DNA of 61,685 bases from Candidatus Thorarchaeota archaeon MP8T_1. GTDB lineage: Archaea; Asgardarchaeota; Thorarchaeia; Thorarchaeales; Thorarchaeaceae. Positions 25,412 through 33,597 of this stretch are shown in pieces. Positions within the stretch are counted from its first letter, which is position 1, and each line of letters starts with the position of its first letter. Location: the NCBI GenBank assembly GCA_002825465.1, contig PJER01000014.1, positions 1 through 61,685 of the forward strand, read 5' to 3'. The notes under the pieces were generated by a model, which did not search any database, was not told where the DNA came from, and saw only the letters and a program-made list of their open reading frames with translations. The translations under genes were made by a program, and so were the position numbers.

Positions 25412-25423
25412 ACATTATAATGT
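25412..25423 (+). promoter_or_regulatory. Palindromic TATA element before 25447 gene
   Basis: ACATTATAATGT is a perfect 12-bp palindrome whose TATA-like core is centred about 29 bases before the GTG at 25447. That spacing fits a leaderless or nearly leaderless transcript. Confidence 0.4.
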
Positions 25424-25446
25424 CAAAACACTGCTAAACACTCGAA

Positions 25447-25671
25447 GTGTCACAAGTGTCGTCAGAAAAAGAATGCAGTATTGTTGGCTGTCGAAAACCA
25501 TCGAAGAGGTCCTTTGCCACAGTGAGAATAATGCCCAGCGTTTCTTCATCGAGTCTCAATGTGAAGGATGCTAGAGCAAGAAAGACCTACCTATGCGCAG
25601 ACCACTGGAAGATTGTGAAGAAGGCTTTCAAGAAAGACACGAAAGGCGAAAGACTACGATGGGGCCATTAA
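25447..25671 (+). CDS. Small zinc-binding protein, function unknown
   Basis: The 74-residue protein has CSIVGCRKPSKRSF near residue 10 and YLCADHWKIVKKAFKKDT near 49-66, giving a C-x4-C...CxxH set that likely binds zinc. The C-terminus is very basic, suggesting RNA or DNA contact. Start is GTG 25447 or GTG 25456. It precedes modE by about 50 bases. Confidence 0.65.
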   Translation: MSQVSSEKECSIVGCRKPSKRSFATVRIMPSVSSSSLNVKDARARKTYLCADHWKIVKKAFKKDTKGERLRWGH

Positions 25672-25690
25672 GAGGTATCTCAATTAACAC

Positions 25691-25700
25691 TAATATATCG
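25691..25700 (+). promoter_or_regulatory. TATA box for modE-like gene
   Basis: TAATATATCG lies 23-32 bases before ATG 25723. Transcription would start near 25720, after the earlier in-frame ATG at 25708. This decides the start of the modE-like gene and suggests a leaderless mRNA. Confidence 0.45.
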
Positions 25701-25722
25701 AAACTCTATGGGGGTTGTATTC

Positions 25723-26082
25723 ATGTCAAAGAGGGATAAGAAGAATAACGATTTGAAACCAAATTACAAATTATGGTTTGAGAGAGATGGGGAGTATTTT
25801 TTTGGTCCCGGGGCATGTGCAATCTTGCAGGCGATTCATGAAGAGGGAACGATAACAAAAGGAGCAGAAAAACTCGGTATGTCCTATCGATACGCTTGGG
25901 GAGTCATAAAAAAGATCGAGAAGAAACTAGGTAGACCTGTTGTCGAGACTTTCAAAGGTGGTAATATAGGGGGAGGGGGAGCGAGAGTAAATGAGTTGGG
26001 ACTACAACTTGTAGAATCCTTTACACTACTAAATAGCAAGTTTAAGGAGCTAATCAACAGTTCAGATTCGCTCGAACTATGA
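25723..26082 (+). CDS. ModE-type winged-helix regulator, DNA-binding domain only
   Basis: ModE regulates molybdate/tungstate uptake and cofactor genes. The 119-residue protein has the family core: KLWFERDGEYFFGPGACAIL, ILQAIHEEGTITKGAEKLGM (helix 1-2), MSYRYAWGVIKKIEKKLGRP (recognition helix) and the glycine-rich wing FKGGNIGGGGARVNELGLQL. It lacks the C-terminal molybdate-binding (TOBE) domains, so it would sense nothing itself or use a partner. This is common in archaea. It fits the Mo/W enzymes and MobA in the window. Confidence 0.9.
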   Translation: MSKRDKKNNDLKPNYKLWFERDGEYFFGPGACAILQAIHEEGTITKGAEKLGMSYRYAWGVIKKIEKKLGRPVVETFKGGNIGGGGARVNELGLQLVESFTLLNSKFKELINSSDSLEL

Positions 26083-27138
26083 GAAACTCAATACAATTGC
26101 GTTGTTAGGACAGTGACTCTTACACTCCATACACATTATGCAGTCAGGACTGTGCATGTGTTGATACGGGTATCTCCTGATGCGTATATTCATTGGACAG
26201 ACAACTTCACAGACATTACAAGTATCAGGAGTGCATCGAGCTGGATTTCGTCCTATCCCAATCAATGATTCTCTTCCAAAGATACTATAGAGCCAACCAG
26301 CAGGACATAACCATCTACAGAACCATCGTGGAACCCAGAAGGAAACCACAAAGATAACAATTACAAATGCCAACTGTACAATAGCAAAGCCCCAATCACT
26401 CAGGTACCATAATGTAGACAAACTAACAGGCCAGCTAACATCATCTATGAGTACTTTGAATAAGATATAGGCAGGATTTAACGGTGAAAAAGCATCCTCT
26501 CTGAAGAGGTCACCAAGTGTTGCTTCAAGGGAGGCTGCGGTTCCAGTGATTCTGGCAATTCCCATCCAGATTGCAAGTCCAGCAACAATGACAAAGAGAT
26601 ATACCTTAACTTTTCTTAGTTCCTTTTCAGTTCCAGGAGAGGGGCGAACCTTCTTTCTCTTTGGTAGAGTGATAAAATCCTGGATTGTACCTATTGGACA
26701 TATCCATCCGCAAGGAGCACGACCAACGAAGATTAGAATGATGATCATTGCGCCTAGAGTAAAGAATGGAAATAGTCCTGTAGAAAATGATCGTTGGATA
26801 ACATCAAAGGATCCTGCAATTACACTATATGGACCTTCCAGTGGTGCGATTATCGGAAGTGATGGTAAAATGTGTCTTATACTATCAAATAGACCGAAGA
26901 CATTGGGCATATTCCAAGCTGCAAAAATATAGGCGTTAATTGCAAAGAAGAAACCAATTTGGATTACTCTTCGAAGCATTCTAAGATTGAAAATAATTCC
27001 AAGCGGATTTGTTCTTGGCTTCTTTTCTTTCTTCTTTTCTACTTTTTTCTCTTCAATCGGTTCTTCGACTACTTCTTCTGGTTCAGAAATCTCTTCTTCC
27101 TCAGCAATGTCGTCAAGCCTTTCGGCATCTTCGGTCAT
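26077..27138 (-). CDS. Membrane polyferredoxin, NapH/CcoG-like
   Basis: The 353-residue protein begins with a Glu/Lys-rich cytoplasmic tail (about 1-45), followed by four or five membrane spans. It has the NapH-type motifs CGWICPIGTIQDFI (near 140-153) and CRWLCPAGWLYSIFGRE (near 270), then two 4Fe-4S motifs (CTPDTCNVCEVVCP and CIMCMECKSHCP). Such proteins pass electrons between quinol or ferredoxin and redox partners at the membrane. It overlaps the end of the modE-like gene by six bases, tail to tail. Confidence 0.88.
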   Translation of the reverse strand: MTEDAERLDDIAEEEEISEPEEVVEEPIEEKKVEKKKEKKPRTNPLGIIFNLRMLRRVIQIGFFFAINAYIFAAWNMPNVFGLFDSIRHILPSLPIIAPLEGPYSVIAGSFDVIQRSFSTGLFPFFTLGAMIIILIFVGRAPCGWICPIGTIQDFITLPKRKKVRPSPGTEKELRKVKVYLFVIVAGLAIWMGIARITGTAASLEATLGDLFREDAFSPLNPAYILFKVLIDDVSWPVSLSTLWYLSDWGFAIVQLAFVIVIFVVSFWVPRWFCRWLCPAGWLYSIFGRESLIGIGRNPARCTPDTCNVCEVVCPMNIRIRRYPYQHMHSPDCIMCMECKSHCPNNAIVLSFS

Positions 27139-27243
27139 GGGTATATTCCTCGCCTAGAGCGCTGCTATCGGCGAGAACCTGCGGCCAGATTAAAAACGTT
27201 ATGCTGGAGTGAAAGAGCTACGAGTATGACGTAAAGGAGCGTC

Positions 27244-27654
27244 TCAGAGTGAAATCCAAGTATATGTGATATGGATTACATTAGAAATCATCTCGAAGTG
27301 AATATCGTAGAGGCCAGCTTCAGTCGGAGGATTAATGTTAATTTGGTGCGCGTAAGAATTAGACCAAGTAGAAGTTACGTCATTTATCAAAACTGAAATT
27401 GTCAATGACGTTCCGCTTGAATCCATTAACATTCCTGTAGGAATATGGACTCGAACGGTTGTTGAATTTACCACTCCTGTATCCAGTTGTTCAACAGCAT
27501 CGAAAATGTCATTTGCTGCATTTTGTGCATCTTGAAGATGAGTCGTATATGACATTGTATCAATTGCATAAAGTAGTACTGGAACGCCGATTATTACTGC
27601 AGTTGAAAGACCTACTGCAATGAGCATCATCTTTTCAAGAGACCTGGATACCAT
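27244..27654 (-). CDS. Pilin-like secreted or membrane-anchored protein
   Basis: The protein (136 residues from ATG 27654) has an N-terminal basic segment (MVSRSLEKMM) followed by a hydrophobic helix (LIAVGLSTAVIIGVPVLLYA) and an extracellular beta-rich domain with Asn-Ser/Thr sites (NSTTVRVHIPTGMLMDSSGT). This resembles archaeal type IV pilin or archaellin-like subunits, though no clear prepilin cleavage motif is seen. A TTG eight codons upstream is possible. The nearby TATA-like CTTTAATT favours 27654. Confidence 0.6.
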   Translation of the reverse strand: MVSRSLEKMMLIAVGLSTAVIIGVPVLLYAIDTMSYTTHLQDAQNAANDIFDAVEQLDTGVVNSTTVRVHIPTGMLMDSSGTSLTISVLINDVTSTWSNSYAHQININPPTEAGLYDIHFEMISNVIHITYTWISL

Positions 27655-27745
27655 ATTCTTTTGTCTGCAATCGTCCAATTAAAGTACTCACATTACAACT
27701 ATATTGGAGTAGGAAAGTTTTAGGTCTGATAGCATCTTTAAAGAG

Positions 27746-29146
27746 ATGAAAACTATGGAGAATCTGGTGCCTGTTCATATCGGACTAATGGGTCATATTG
27801 ACCACGGAAAAACAGCATTAGCTCGTGTAATCAGTGAACAGGTCTCAACTGCAGGATTGGATAAACATCCACAATCTAAAGAACGCGGAATTACGATAGA
27901 CCTTGGCTTCACTATGTTCGTTCTTGACAAGTATCTAGTAACTCTAGTTGATGCTCCGGGTCATGCAGATCTCATTAGAAGTGTGGTTGCTGGAGCTAAT
28001 ATCATAGATTCAGCAATTCTAACAGTGGCTGCAGATGAGGGACCCAAAATACAGACTGGTGAACATCTAGTGGTTCTTCGCTCTATGGATGTTGATTCAA
28101 TTGTGGTTGCAATTACAAAGTGTGACTTGGTCAAAGATGATCGAATCTCTGAAGTAGAGAAAACAATGAAGAAAATCATTGATGAAGCTGGTTTCTCCAA
28201 GGTAGAATATGTCAGGGTCTCTGCGCAAGAAGGATTGGGCATTGATGATCTTCGTAAAGCACTTCTCAATGTTATAGTGCCCAAAGAACGAATCAAAGAA
28301 GGCCCTGTATTGATGCCAATAGATCACGCCTTTTCTGTGAAGGGACATGGGACAGTGACCACAGGGACTATACTTCAAGGAGGTCTGTCAATTAACGATA
28401 CTGTAGAGTTTGTCCCTGCAGGATTGAGAAGTAAGATCCGTACGATTCAGACATTTGGAACAAATAGACGGGATGCATATGCTGGAGATCGTGTGGGGAT
28501 CAATTCTCCAGAGATAAATCCGAAGCAAATCAATAGAGGAGATTATCTTGCAACACCAAACTCAATCAGGGTCTCAGATACTTTGCACATTCATGTAGAG
28601 GTCAATCCCCTCTACAGAGGAAGAATAACCCAGAGAATGGTTATCAGTGCGGCGATAGGTATGCCTATGGTGACTGCTCAGATCATTCCTTATACAACAA
28701 GCGAAGAAAAGAGAGTGGTCCTTGAGAATGTAGAGGAACGGGCTTTTGAAGCTGCATTGTTATTGCAACGGTCAATAGCTGTATATGATCGAGCTAAAGT
28801 GTTACTTTTACGAACAGACCTATCACCAAATCAGATGAGAATTATCGGTTCGGGAAATATAACGGAGATAACAGAGAACATTGTTCTAAATAAAAGAAAA
28901 ATACGAATAGGAAAAGTACAGAGAATTCGTGAAGAGGATATACTTGTTGAAGGTTTAGCATCAAGTAAGGATGTAGCAGAATCAATAGTTGGTTCTCAAG
29001 TAATATCAAATGGGGTAGTTGGAATTATTAGGACAACCTTCGGTACACGAGGTGTTGTTTCAGTTGAATTTCAAAAAGATGTTAAACAAGATGACGAAGT
29101 ACTGTATGAACGTCTTTTAGAGGAGGAATTCCAATTTGGACCATGA
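27746..29146 (+). CDS. selB: Selenocysteine-specific elongation factor SelB
   Basis: SelB is the EF-Tu-like GTPase that brings Sec-tRNA to the ribosome at UGA. The 466-residue protein has G1 GHIDHGKT (16-23), the SelB-typical segment DKHPQSKERGITIDLGFTMF near 40-59, G3 DAPGH near 72, G4 TKCD near 126, and domains II and III (FSVKGHGTVTTGTILQGGLS near 195-214). A short C-terminal domain replaces the bacterial winged helices, as in archaeal SelB. It overlaps SepSecS by 11 bases, so translation is coupled. Confidence 0.95.
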   Translation: MKTMENLVPVHIGLMGHIDHGKTALARVISEQVSTAGLDKHPQSKERGITIDLGFTMFVLDKYLVTLVDAPGHADLIRSVVAGANIIDSAILTVAADEGPKIQTGEHLVVLRSMDVDSIVVAITKCDLVKDDRISEVEKTMKKIIDEAGFSKVEYVRVSAQEGLGIDDLRKALLNVIVPKERIKEGPVLMPIDHAFSVKGHGTVTTGTILQGGLSINDTVEFVPAGLRSKIRTIQTFGTNRRDAYAGDRVGINSPEINPKQINRGDYLATPNSIRVSDTLHIHVEVNPLYRGRITQRMVISAAIGMPMVTAQIIPYTTSEEKRVVLENVEERAFEAALLLQRSIAVYDRAKVLLLRTDLSPNQMRIIGSGNITEITENIVLNKRKIRIGKVQRIREEDILVEGLASSKDVAESIVGSQVISNGVVGIIRTTFGTRGVVSVEFQKDVKQDDEVLYERLLEEEFQFGP

Positions 29147-30455
29147 TGAGATTGAGAGAATTCTGGATAAAACAATTCCAGAAAGTATAGCAAGTAGAGG
29201 AAGGACAACCATTGACTCATTGTTGGCCCCAGTTCGGGATGTTCTGAATAGACGAATTTTTCCTGAGAAGTCAATGACGGATCCCCAACTCGAATTGATG
29301 GTTCAAATCTTATCATCTATGGATACTGACAAAGACCCCGAGGCAGCAAGGGTTGGAGAACGAGAGGCAAGAGTTGCATCACCATACGTAGCAAGTCTGG
29401 CTGCAGATTTTAATCATGGAATTGGTAGAAGTGGTCAATTAACAGCTCCTCAACCAAAGGCGGCAGGAGCATCACTTATGCAACAAGTTGCAAATAGTGT
29501 AGCCCTTGATGCAATCAAAAAGTTAGGACTTAGCAATGTCAAAGCAGGACTTGTTACACCAGTTTCCACAGGAATGAGTATTGCACTGGTGTTTGGTGCG
29601 ATTAGAAGGGAGCTAGGAATCAAGAGTGTGCTCTATCCTAGAATTGACCACAATTCTCCAAAGCGAGGGATTGCGTTAGCTGGGTTGAAGGAGATACAGA
29701 TTCCAACGATTATTGAAGAGGATGCCGTGCAAGTAGATATGACCGCATTAGAAAAGAGTATCACCAAAACTAAATCATGCGGAGTATTAGCAACAACTAC
29801 ATTCTTCCCTCCCAGAGAGTCAGACCCAGTGAAAAAGATTGCAAGACTTTGTCTTGATAATGATATCCCCTTTATGATCAATAATGCATATGGTGTTCAG
29901 TCTCAGGAAGTAATGAAAGAAATCCGATCAGCCATTGATGCAGGACGAGTGGATGCAGTCATTCAAAGTAGTGACAAGAACTTCTTGACTCCTGTTGGTG
30001 GTTCTATCATCGTTTCTCCAAATCCCAAGATTATCGAATGGACTTCTGATACTTATGCAGGTCGTGCTTCAGCAGCTCCAGTCATCCAGACTCTCGCAGC
30101 GTTATTATCACTAGGACTAGAGCGATACAAAGAACTTCAAAATGAACAAGTTGAGAATCTTCACCTACTCAGAAGGACCCTACAAGAACTGGCTGAAAAA
30201 CTAGGTCAAAGGGTACTTATTGTTGAAAATCCAGTAGCTTGTGCAGTTACATTGGATAATCTAGATGTTCATGAAATTGGAGCTAGACTCTATAATGCTA
30301 GAGTCACGGGACCAAGGACTGTAAAGAGTGGAGAATACGGTTCCTCAGCAGATAACTATCCGCACAGCTATATTGTCATGAATGCAGCTATTGGAGCGAG
30401 GAGAACAGACATTGAAACAGCTACAGCTAAGTTCTATAAGGAGGCTAGTAAATGA
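29136..30455 (+). CDS. spcS: O-phosphoseryl-tRNA(Sec):selenocysteinyl-tRNA synthase (SepSecS)
   Basis: SepSecS is the PLP enzyme that turns phosphoseryl-tRNA(Sec) into selenocysteinyl-tRNA. The 439-residue protein has the P-loop-like GIGRSGQLTAPQPKAAGASL near 89-108, the aldolase-like middle FMINNAYGVQSQEVM and the PLP lysine in QSSDKNFLTPVGGSII near 280-295. Size and motifs match archaeal SepSecS. The start is TTG at 29136 inside the end of selB, with GGAGG about ten bases upstream. Confidence 0.95.
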   Translation: MDHDEIERILDKTIPESIASRGRTTIDSLLAPVRDVLNRRIFPEKSMTDPQLELMVQILSSMDTDKDPEAARVGEREARVASPYVASLAADFNHGIGRSGQLTAPQPKAAGASLMQQVANSVALDAIKKLGLSNVKAGLVTPVSTGMSIALVFGAIRRELGIKSVLYPRIDHNSPKRGIALAGLKEIQIPTIIEEDAVQVDMTALEKSITKTKSCGVLATTTFFPPRESDPVKKIARLCLDNDIPFMINNAYGVQSQEVMKEIRSAIDAGRVDAVIQSSDKNFLTPVGGSIIVSPNPKIIEWTSDTYAGRASAAPVIQTLAALLSLGLERYKELQNEQVENLHLLRRTLQELAEKLGQRVLIVENPVACAVTLDNLDVHEIGARLYNARVTGPRTVKSGEYGSSADNYPHSYIVMNAAIGARRTDIETATAKFYKEASK

Positions 30456-30485
30456 AAAGGAAGTCCTTGAGGGAGGGCTAGACCA

Positions 30486-31139
30486 TTGGATGCTTGGGAT
30501 GATTTAGCTGAGGTTTCTCAGATACAGAAGTATGTTTCGGAAGATTCTGCTGCAATCTTTCGAATCGCATGGTTTGCAATTGCGTCTAAACCTAATGTTT
30601 TACTCGAGAATTATAGTGAGGCAGAGAGCACTATCTTTCAAGGAGATGCAAAATTCTCATTGCAGATAGCAGGAGAGAAAGCATTTGCATCAATCAAAGT
30701 AAATGAGAAAGATTCCTCTATCGAGCTGCATGCACAGGGAAAGGATGAAGTAGCACTCAAGGTTTACTTGGATGGAATAATGCAGCAACTTGAGGAGGCC
30801 CTTGAAAAGTTCAATGCACTTCCTGAAACGGACAGGTCTAAACTGAGACGTGCTTTAGTAGCTAAGACCTGCTGGGATAGAGTAGTTCACTTTATTCTGA
30901 AAAAAGCACCACTAAGTGAAGTGTATTATCAAGTAGCTCATGGCCGAGAGATGATGATCAAGGCAACCGAGGGAGATGACACCGTGAATCCACTTACCCT
31001 CACTACATCTGGATGGCTATCTAATATTGAGGCATTACCACGAGATGCGCCACTTCCAGGGAATATCGCCTCTGAATTAGCGAAGAAGAGTATCGAGTGG
31101 AAAAGGGAAACTCACGAAGTGATAAACCGTTACCTTTAG
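30486..31139 (+). CDS. Unknown protein between SepSecS and tRNA-Sec
   Basis: I do not recognise this 217-residue protein. The N-terminal half looks like alpha/beta (AIFRIAWFAIASKPNVLLEN, ESTIFQGDAKFSLQIAGEKA); the C-terminal half is helical (EALEKFNALPETDRSKLRRA, RVVHFILKKAPLSEVYYQVA). The start is TTG with GAGGGAGG well placed upstream, 30 bases after SepSecS. tRNA-Sec begins 29 bases after its stop. This position, within what looks like one transcript of selenocysteine genes, suggests a role in Sec-tRNA synthesis or Sec insertion, but that is inference only. Confidence 0.8.
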   Translation: MDAWDDLAEVSQIQKYVSEDSAAIFRIAWFAIASKPNVLLENYSEAESTIFQGDAKFSLQIAGEKAFASIKVNEKDSSIELHAQGKDEVALKVYLDGIMQQLEEALEKFNALPETDRSKLRRALVAKTCWDRVVHFILKKAPLSEVYYQVAHGREMMIKATEGDDTVNPLTLTTSGWLSNIEALPRDAPLPGNIASELAKKSIEWKRETHEVINRYL

Positions 31140-31168
31140 AATCAAAAACGGGCTTGAAGAATTAACAT

Positions 31169-31259
31169 GGCCTTCTACAGGGTCGGTGGTCTGATCCCGT
31201 GGACTTCAAATCCATGAACGTGCAAGCGTTGAGAGTTCGATTCTCTTAGGAGGCCGCCA
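31169..31259 (+). tRNA. tRNA-Sec (anticodon TCA)
   Basis: The 91-base gene folds as an archaeal selenocysteine tRNA. The acceptor stem has nine pairs (31169-31177 with 31247-31255). The D stem has seven pairs with a four-base loop (31180-31186 with 31191-31197), a feature of archaeal tRNA-Sec. The anticodon loop is CTTCAAA with TCA at 31206-31208. A long variable arm pairs AACG with CGTT. The T stem has four pairs closing loop TTCGATT. G73 is followed by an encoded CCA (31257-31259). The 9/4 shape is diagnostic of Sec, not of a suppressor tRNA. Confidence 0.96.
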
Positions 31260-32009
31260 TCATAATAAATGCGATAATTCAATCCACAACAAATCGTGAA
31301 CATCTTTTGGAGGGATATTTCGCTCACTTGCCTTTTTTAGAAATCCACGTCGAATGATTGAGACTTCTTTATTTCCTCTATATTCAGGATATTCTTGCAA
31401 GAATAATGATACAGTTAATCTTGTAGCAGTATCTAATCGCGTGAATTCAGTTTCTGTCACTTGTCGTGGTTCTGGCGTTTTAACAGGTTTAATGTTTTCC
31501 AGAATTTTCAAAATTTCAGGCAAAATATCATCTATATTTTGAATTTCTAGTGATACTTCAATGTCCTCTGTATCCCACAGGTATGTGCTCCCTGGGGTGT
31601 CAAATCGTTCGAAAATATCATGTATGACACTATCCGGGACCATTGAGTTCTCCCGTGCCTTATTCCATTCAAGTGCTACTGTAATTGGAGTTGCAACATG
31701 AACAATCGCAAATCCACAGCTGTACTCAATTGCGATCTTGAATAACTCATGTCGCATACTGGTATAGTAATTTGTATCATCATGAATTACGCTTGCTCCA
31801 CCCGCAACAAGCTCTCTGACTCTTGCTAATGCTTTCTGTCGCACAGGTCTCTCTTTCTCAGGTTTCCAATCTGTATAGTATGCATCATCTCGCCACTCAT
31901 CAGTTCTCACAATCTCTACTTCATGATCTAATGCGGCTTTGATAGCATCAGCTAATGTTGATTTCCCGGACGCAGGTAGTCCACAGAGTGCAAGAATGAA
32001 CTGGTTCAC
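31260..32009 (-). CDS. pstK: O-phosphoseryl-tRNA(Sec) kinase (PSTK)
   Basis: PSTK phosphorylates Ser-tRNA(Sec), giving the substrate of SepSecS. The protein (249 residues) has a P-loop GLPASGKS near 10-17, RTDEWRDDAYYTDWKPEKER near 38-57, a Walker-B-like VIHDDTNYYTSMRHEL near 77-92 and a C-terminal helical region ending DVHDLLWIELSHLL. GTG 32009 is preferred to TTG 32018 because the P-loop fold starts there. Its stop codon directly abuts the CCA end of tRNA-Sec, which is encoded on the other strand. Confidence 0.88.
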   Translation of the reverse strand: MNQFILALCGLPASGKSTLADAIKAALDHEVEIVRTDEWRDDAYYTDWKPEKERPVRQKALARVRELVAGGASVIHDDTNYYTSMRHELFKIAIEYSCGFAIVHVATPITVALEWNKARENSMVPDSVIHDIFERFDTPGSTYLWDTEDIEVSLEIQNIDDILPEILKILENIKPVKTPEPRQVTETEFTRLDTATRLTVSLFLQEYPEYRGNKEVSIIRRGFLKKASERNIPPKDVHDLLWIELSHLL

Positions 32010-32090
32010 AACAATCAAGACCTTTGTCTGACTCTAATAAATGAAGGTTATGGAAAAAGAAGAGGAAAGTGGATGGGAAAATCCCAACCA

Positions 32091-33047
32091 CTATGGTTTG
32101 ATAGTAATCTTGAGGCTGTTAGCCAGATCCTTGTAGCGGTTTCTGACTGTGACCTCAGTAACATTAGATGCTTCAGCAATCTCTCGCTGAGTTCGTCTAT
32201 CATCTTCAATGATACCAGCAATGTAGAGTGCTGCTGCTGCAAGACCACCAGGATCCTTACCAGCAGTAATTCCCTTCTCGCGAGCTTCATTGATGATGCT
32301 CATCGCTGTATGGACTGTCTTACCATCCAGACCAAGATCTGCTGAAATTCTGGGCATGAGGTCGTTAGCAGATGGAATAGGTACTTTTACGTCAACATTT
32401 CTCAGAATGAGTCTAACACATTGACCGAGTTCCTTCCTATTTACTCGAGCTTCTGTAACAATCTCATCTAGCTGTCGTGGAATCTTATGAATTCTGCATG
32501 ATAGATAGATTGTTGCAGCGACCATTCCTTCAATGCTTCTACCTCGTACAAGGCGTCTATTGAGAGCCTTTCTGTAGATCAGAGCTGCGGTCTCTTTTGT
32601 TTCGTGCGGGATACCAAGTTGAGAAGTGAGTCGATCCATCTCACTCATTGCAATACTCAGATTCCTGTGTTGAGAACTGTGCACAAGTGTACGAATTTGC
32701 CACTTCCTCATTCGGTAAATAGCAGCACGACTACTAGCAGCAATTGCGCGACCATTTGCATCACGGTCACTCCATCCAATTGTTGTTGCAAGACCCTTGT
32801 CAGCCATGGTCAGAGTCATGGGTGAGCCAGTTCGAGCTCTTGCGTTTCTTTCTTCTGCAGTAAATGCACGCCACTCTGGGCCAGAGTCTAGATTTCGTTC
32901 ATTAATTACGCAACCACACGAAGTGCAGATTGATTCACCACGAGTGTGATCTTGATAAAAGTCACTGCCACCACAAACAGAGCAAACCATGGAACCTTGG
33001 GTTCTACCTGTCTGGGCACGTACTGGTCTTGCCATATTTTTTGTCAC
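32091..33047 (-). CDS. tfb: Transcription initiation factor TFB (second copy)
   Basis: The 318-residue protein has the same layout as the first TFB: zinc ribbon (CSVCGGSDFYQDHTRGESIC then TSCG, about 22-44), GPEWRAFTAEERNARARTGS, two cyclin repeats (MSEMDRLTSQLGIPHETKET, RGRSIEGMVAATIYLSCRIH, GLAAAALYIAGIIEDDRRTQ) and the helix REIAEASNVTEVTVRNRYKD. The N-terminus is longer and basic (MARPVRAQTGRTQGS). It has its own TATA box at about 33146-33154. Whether the two TFBs serve different promoters is unknown. Confidence 0.97.
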   Translation of the reverse strand: MTKNMARPVRAQTGRTQGSMVCSVCGGSDFYQDHTRGESICTSCGCVINERNLDSGPEWRAFTAEERNARARTGSPMTLTMADKGLATTIGWSDRDANGRAIAASSRAAIYRMRKWQIRTLVHSSQHRNLSIAMSEMDRLTSQLGIPHETKETAALIYRKALNRRLVRGRSIEGMVAATIYLSCRIHKIPRQLDEIVTEARVNRKELGQCVRLILRNVDVKVPIPSANDLMPRISADLGLDGKTVHTAMSIINEAREKGITAGKDPGGLAAAALYIAGIIEDDRRTQREIAEASNVTEVTVRNRYKDLANSLKITIKP

Positions 33048-33145
33048 CTGAATTGTTGCTCCCTTGAAATACGGCCGCTGGGGTACCTCATACGATGTAC
33101 AAAATTGCAGCCGAAGAGAGACGCTTCGTCAAGCGCTGAAATCTG

Positions 33146-33154
33146 TATATATAA
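33146..33154 (-). promoter_or_regulatory. TATA box for second tfb gene
   Basis: On the minus strand TTATATATA lies about 100 bases before the tfb start, which would give transcription from about 33126 and a leader near 80 nt. The 202-base gap 33048-33249 otherwise holds only a short inverted repeat TCATAC/GTATGA at about 33219-33234. Confidence 0.5.
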
Positions 33155-33249
33155 GTCTAAGCATAGGAGAGCTGTTGAACTATCGACCCTTCGACCGTTT
33201 TTCAAAGAGACACGTTATCCTCATACATACGTATGACTCATTATTGATA

Positions 33250-33552
33250 CTAGTGAAGAAGTATTCGTCCAATTACTCTGGAAGTATCCTCAGTCATTCC
33301 CTGGAGGATTAGTTGGCGTAAATGGGAATTGAAGTAAGCATCAAGTTCTGATGTGGACCTTAGTGTCACTTTCAATTTTGTGTCCAAATTTGAATTCTCA
33401 ACCTCAACCTTTGCATTTGATCCATTACGACGGATGGCTTCGACATGCTCCAGAGCGTTACGGATTTCTTCCCAACCTTCAAGGTAGTGACCATCTAAAA
33501 TCTCAATTTCGTGAAACACAGTACATTCCCACTTTCTTCTTTGGACTTCCAT
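33250..33552 (-). CDS. Hypothetical 100-residue protein
   Basis: Starting at ATG 33552, the protein reads MEVQRRKWECTVFHEIEILD and continues with GWEEIRNALEHVEAIRRNGS, alternating strands and helices; no family is recognised. A frame open further upstream would add 19 residues, but a TATA-like TTTATAC (minus strand, 33575-33581) is centred about 26 bases before ATG 33552. A leaderless mRNA starting at this ATG is therefore likely. Confidence 0.65.
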   Translation of the reverse strand: MEVQRRKWECTVFHEIEILDGHYLEGWEEIRNALEHVEAIRRNGSNAKVEVENSNLDTKLKVTLRSTSELDAYFNSHLRQLILQGMTEDTSRVIGRILLH

Positions 33553-33565
33553 TAGTACTGCATGA

Positions 33566-33581
33566 TTTATACTCGTATAAA
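33566..33581. promoter_or_regulatory. Bidirectional TATA element, TTTATAC-TC-GTATAAA
   Basis: Two TATA-like boxes face outward as an inverted repeat. The minus-strand box fits the ATG at 33552. The plus-strand box (33566-33572) would start transcription near 33596, where a structured element begins. One element may thus serve a small protein and a small RNA. Confidence 0.5.
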
Positions 33582-33597
33582 GAAGGAAAAACAAAGG

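Noticed and set aside
27746..32009. Presence of a selenoprotein gene in the window
   Set aside because: HdrA, the MvhD fusion, HypD and the AIR-synthase-like protein are all complete with Cys at candidate positions. No in-frame TGA with downstream homology was noticed.
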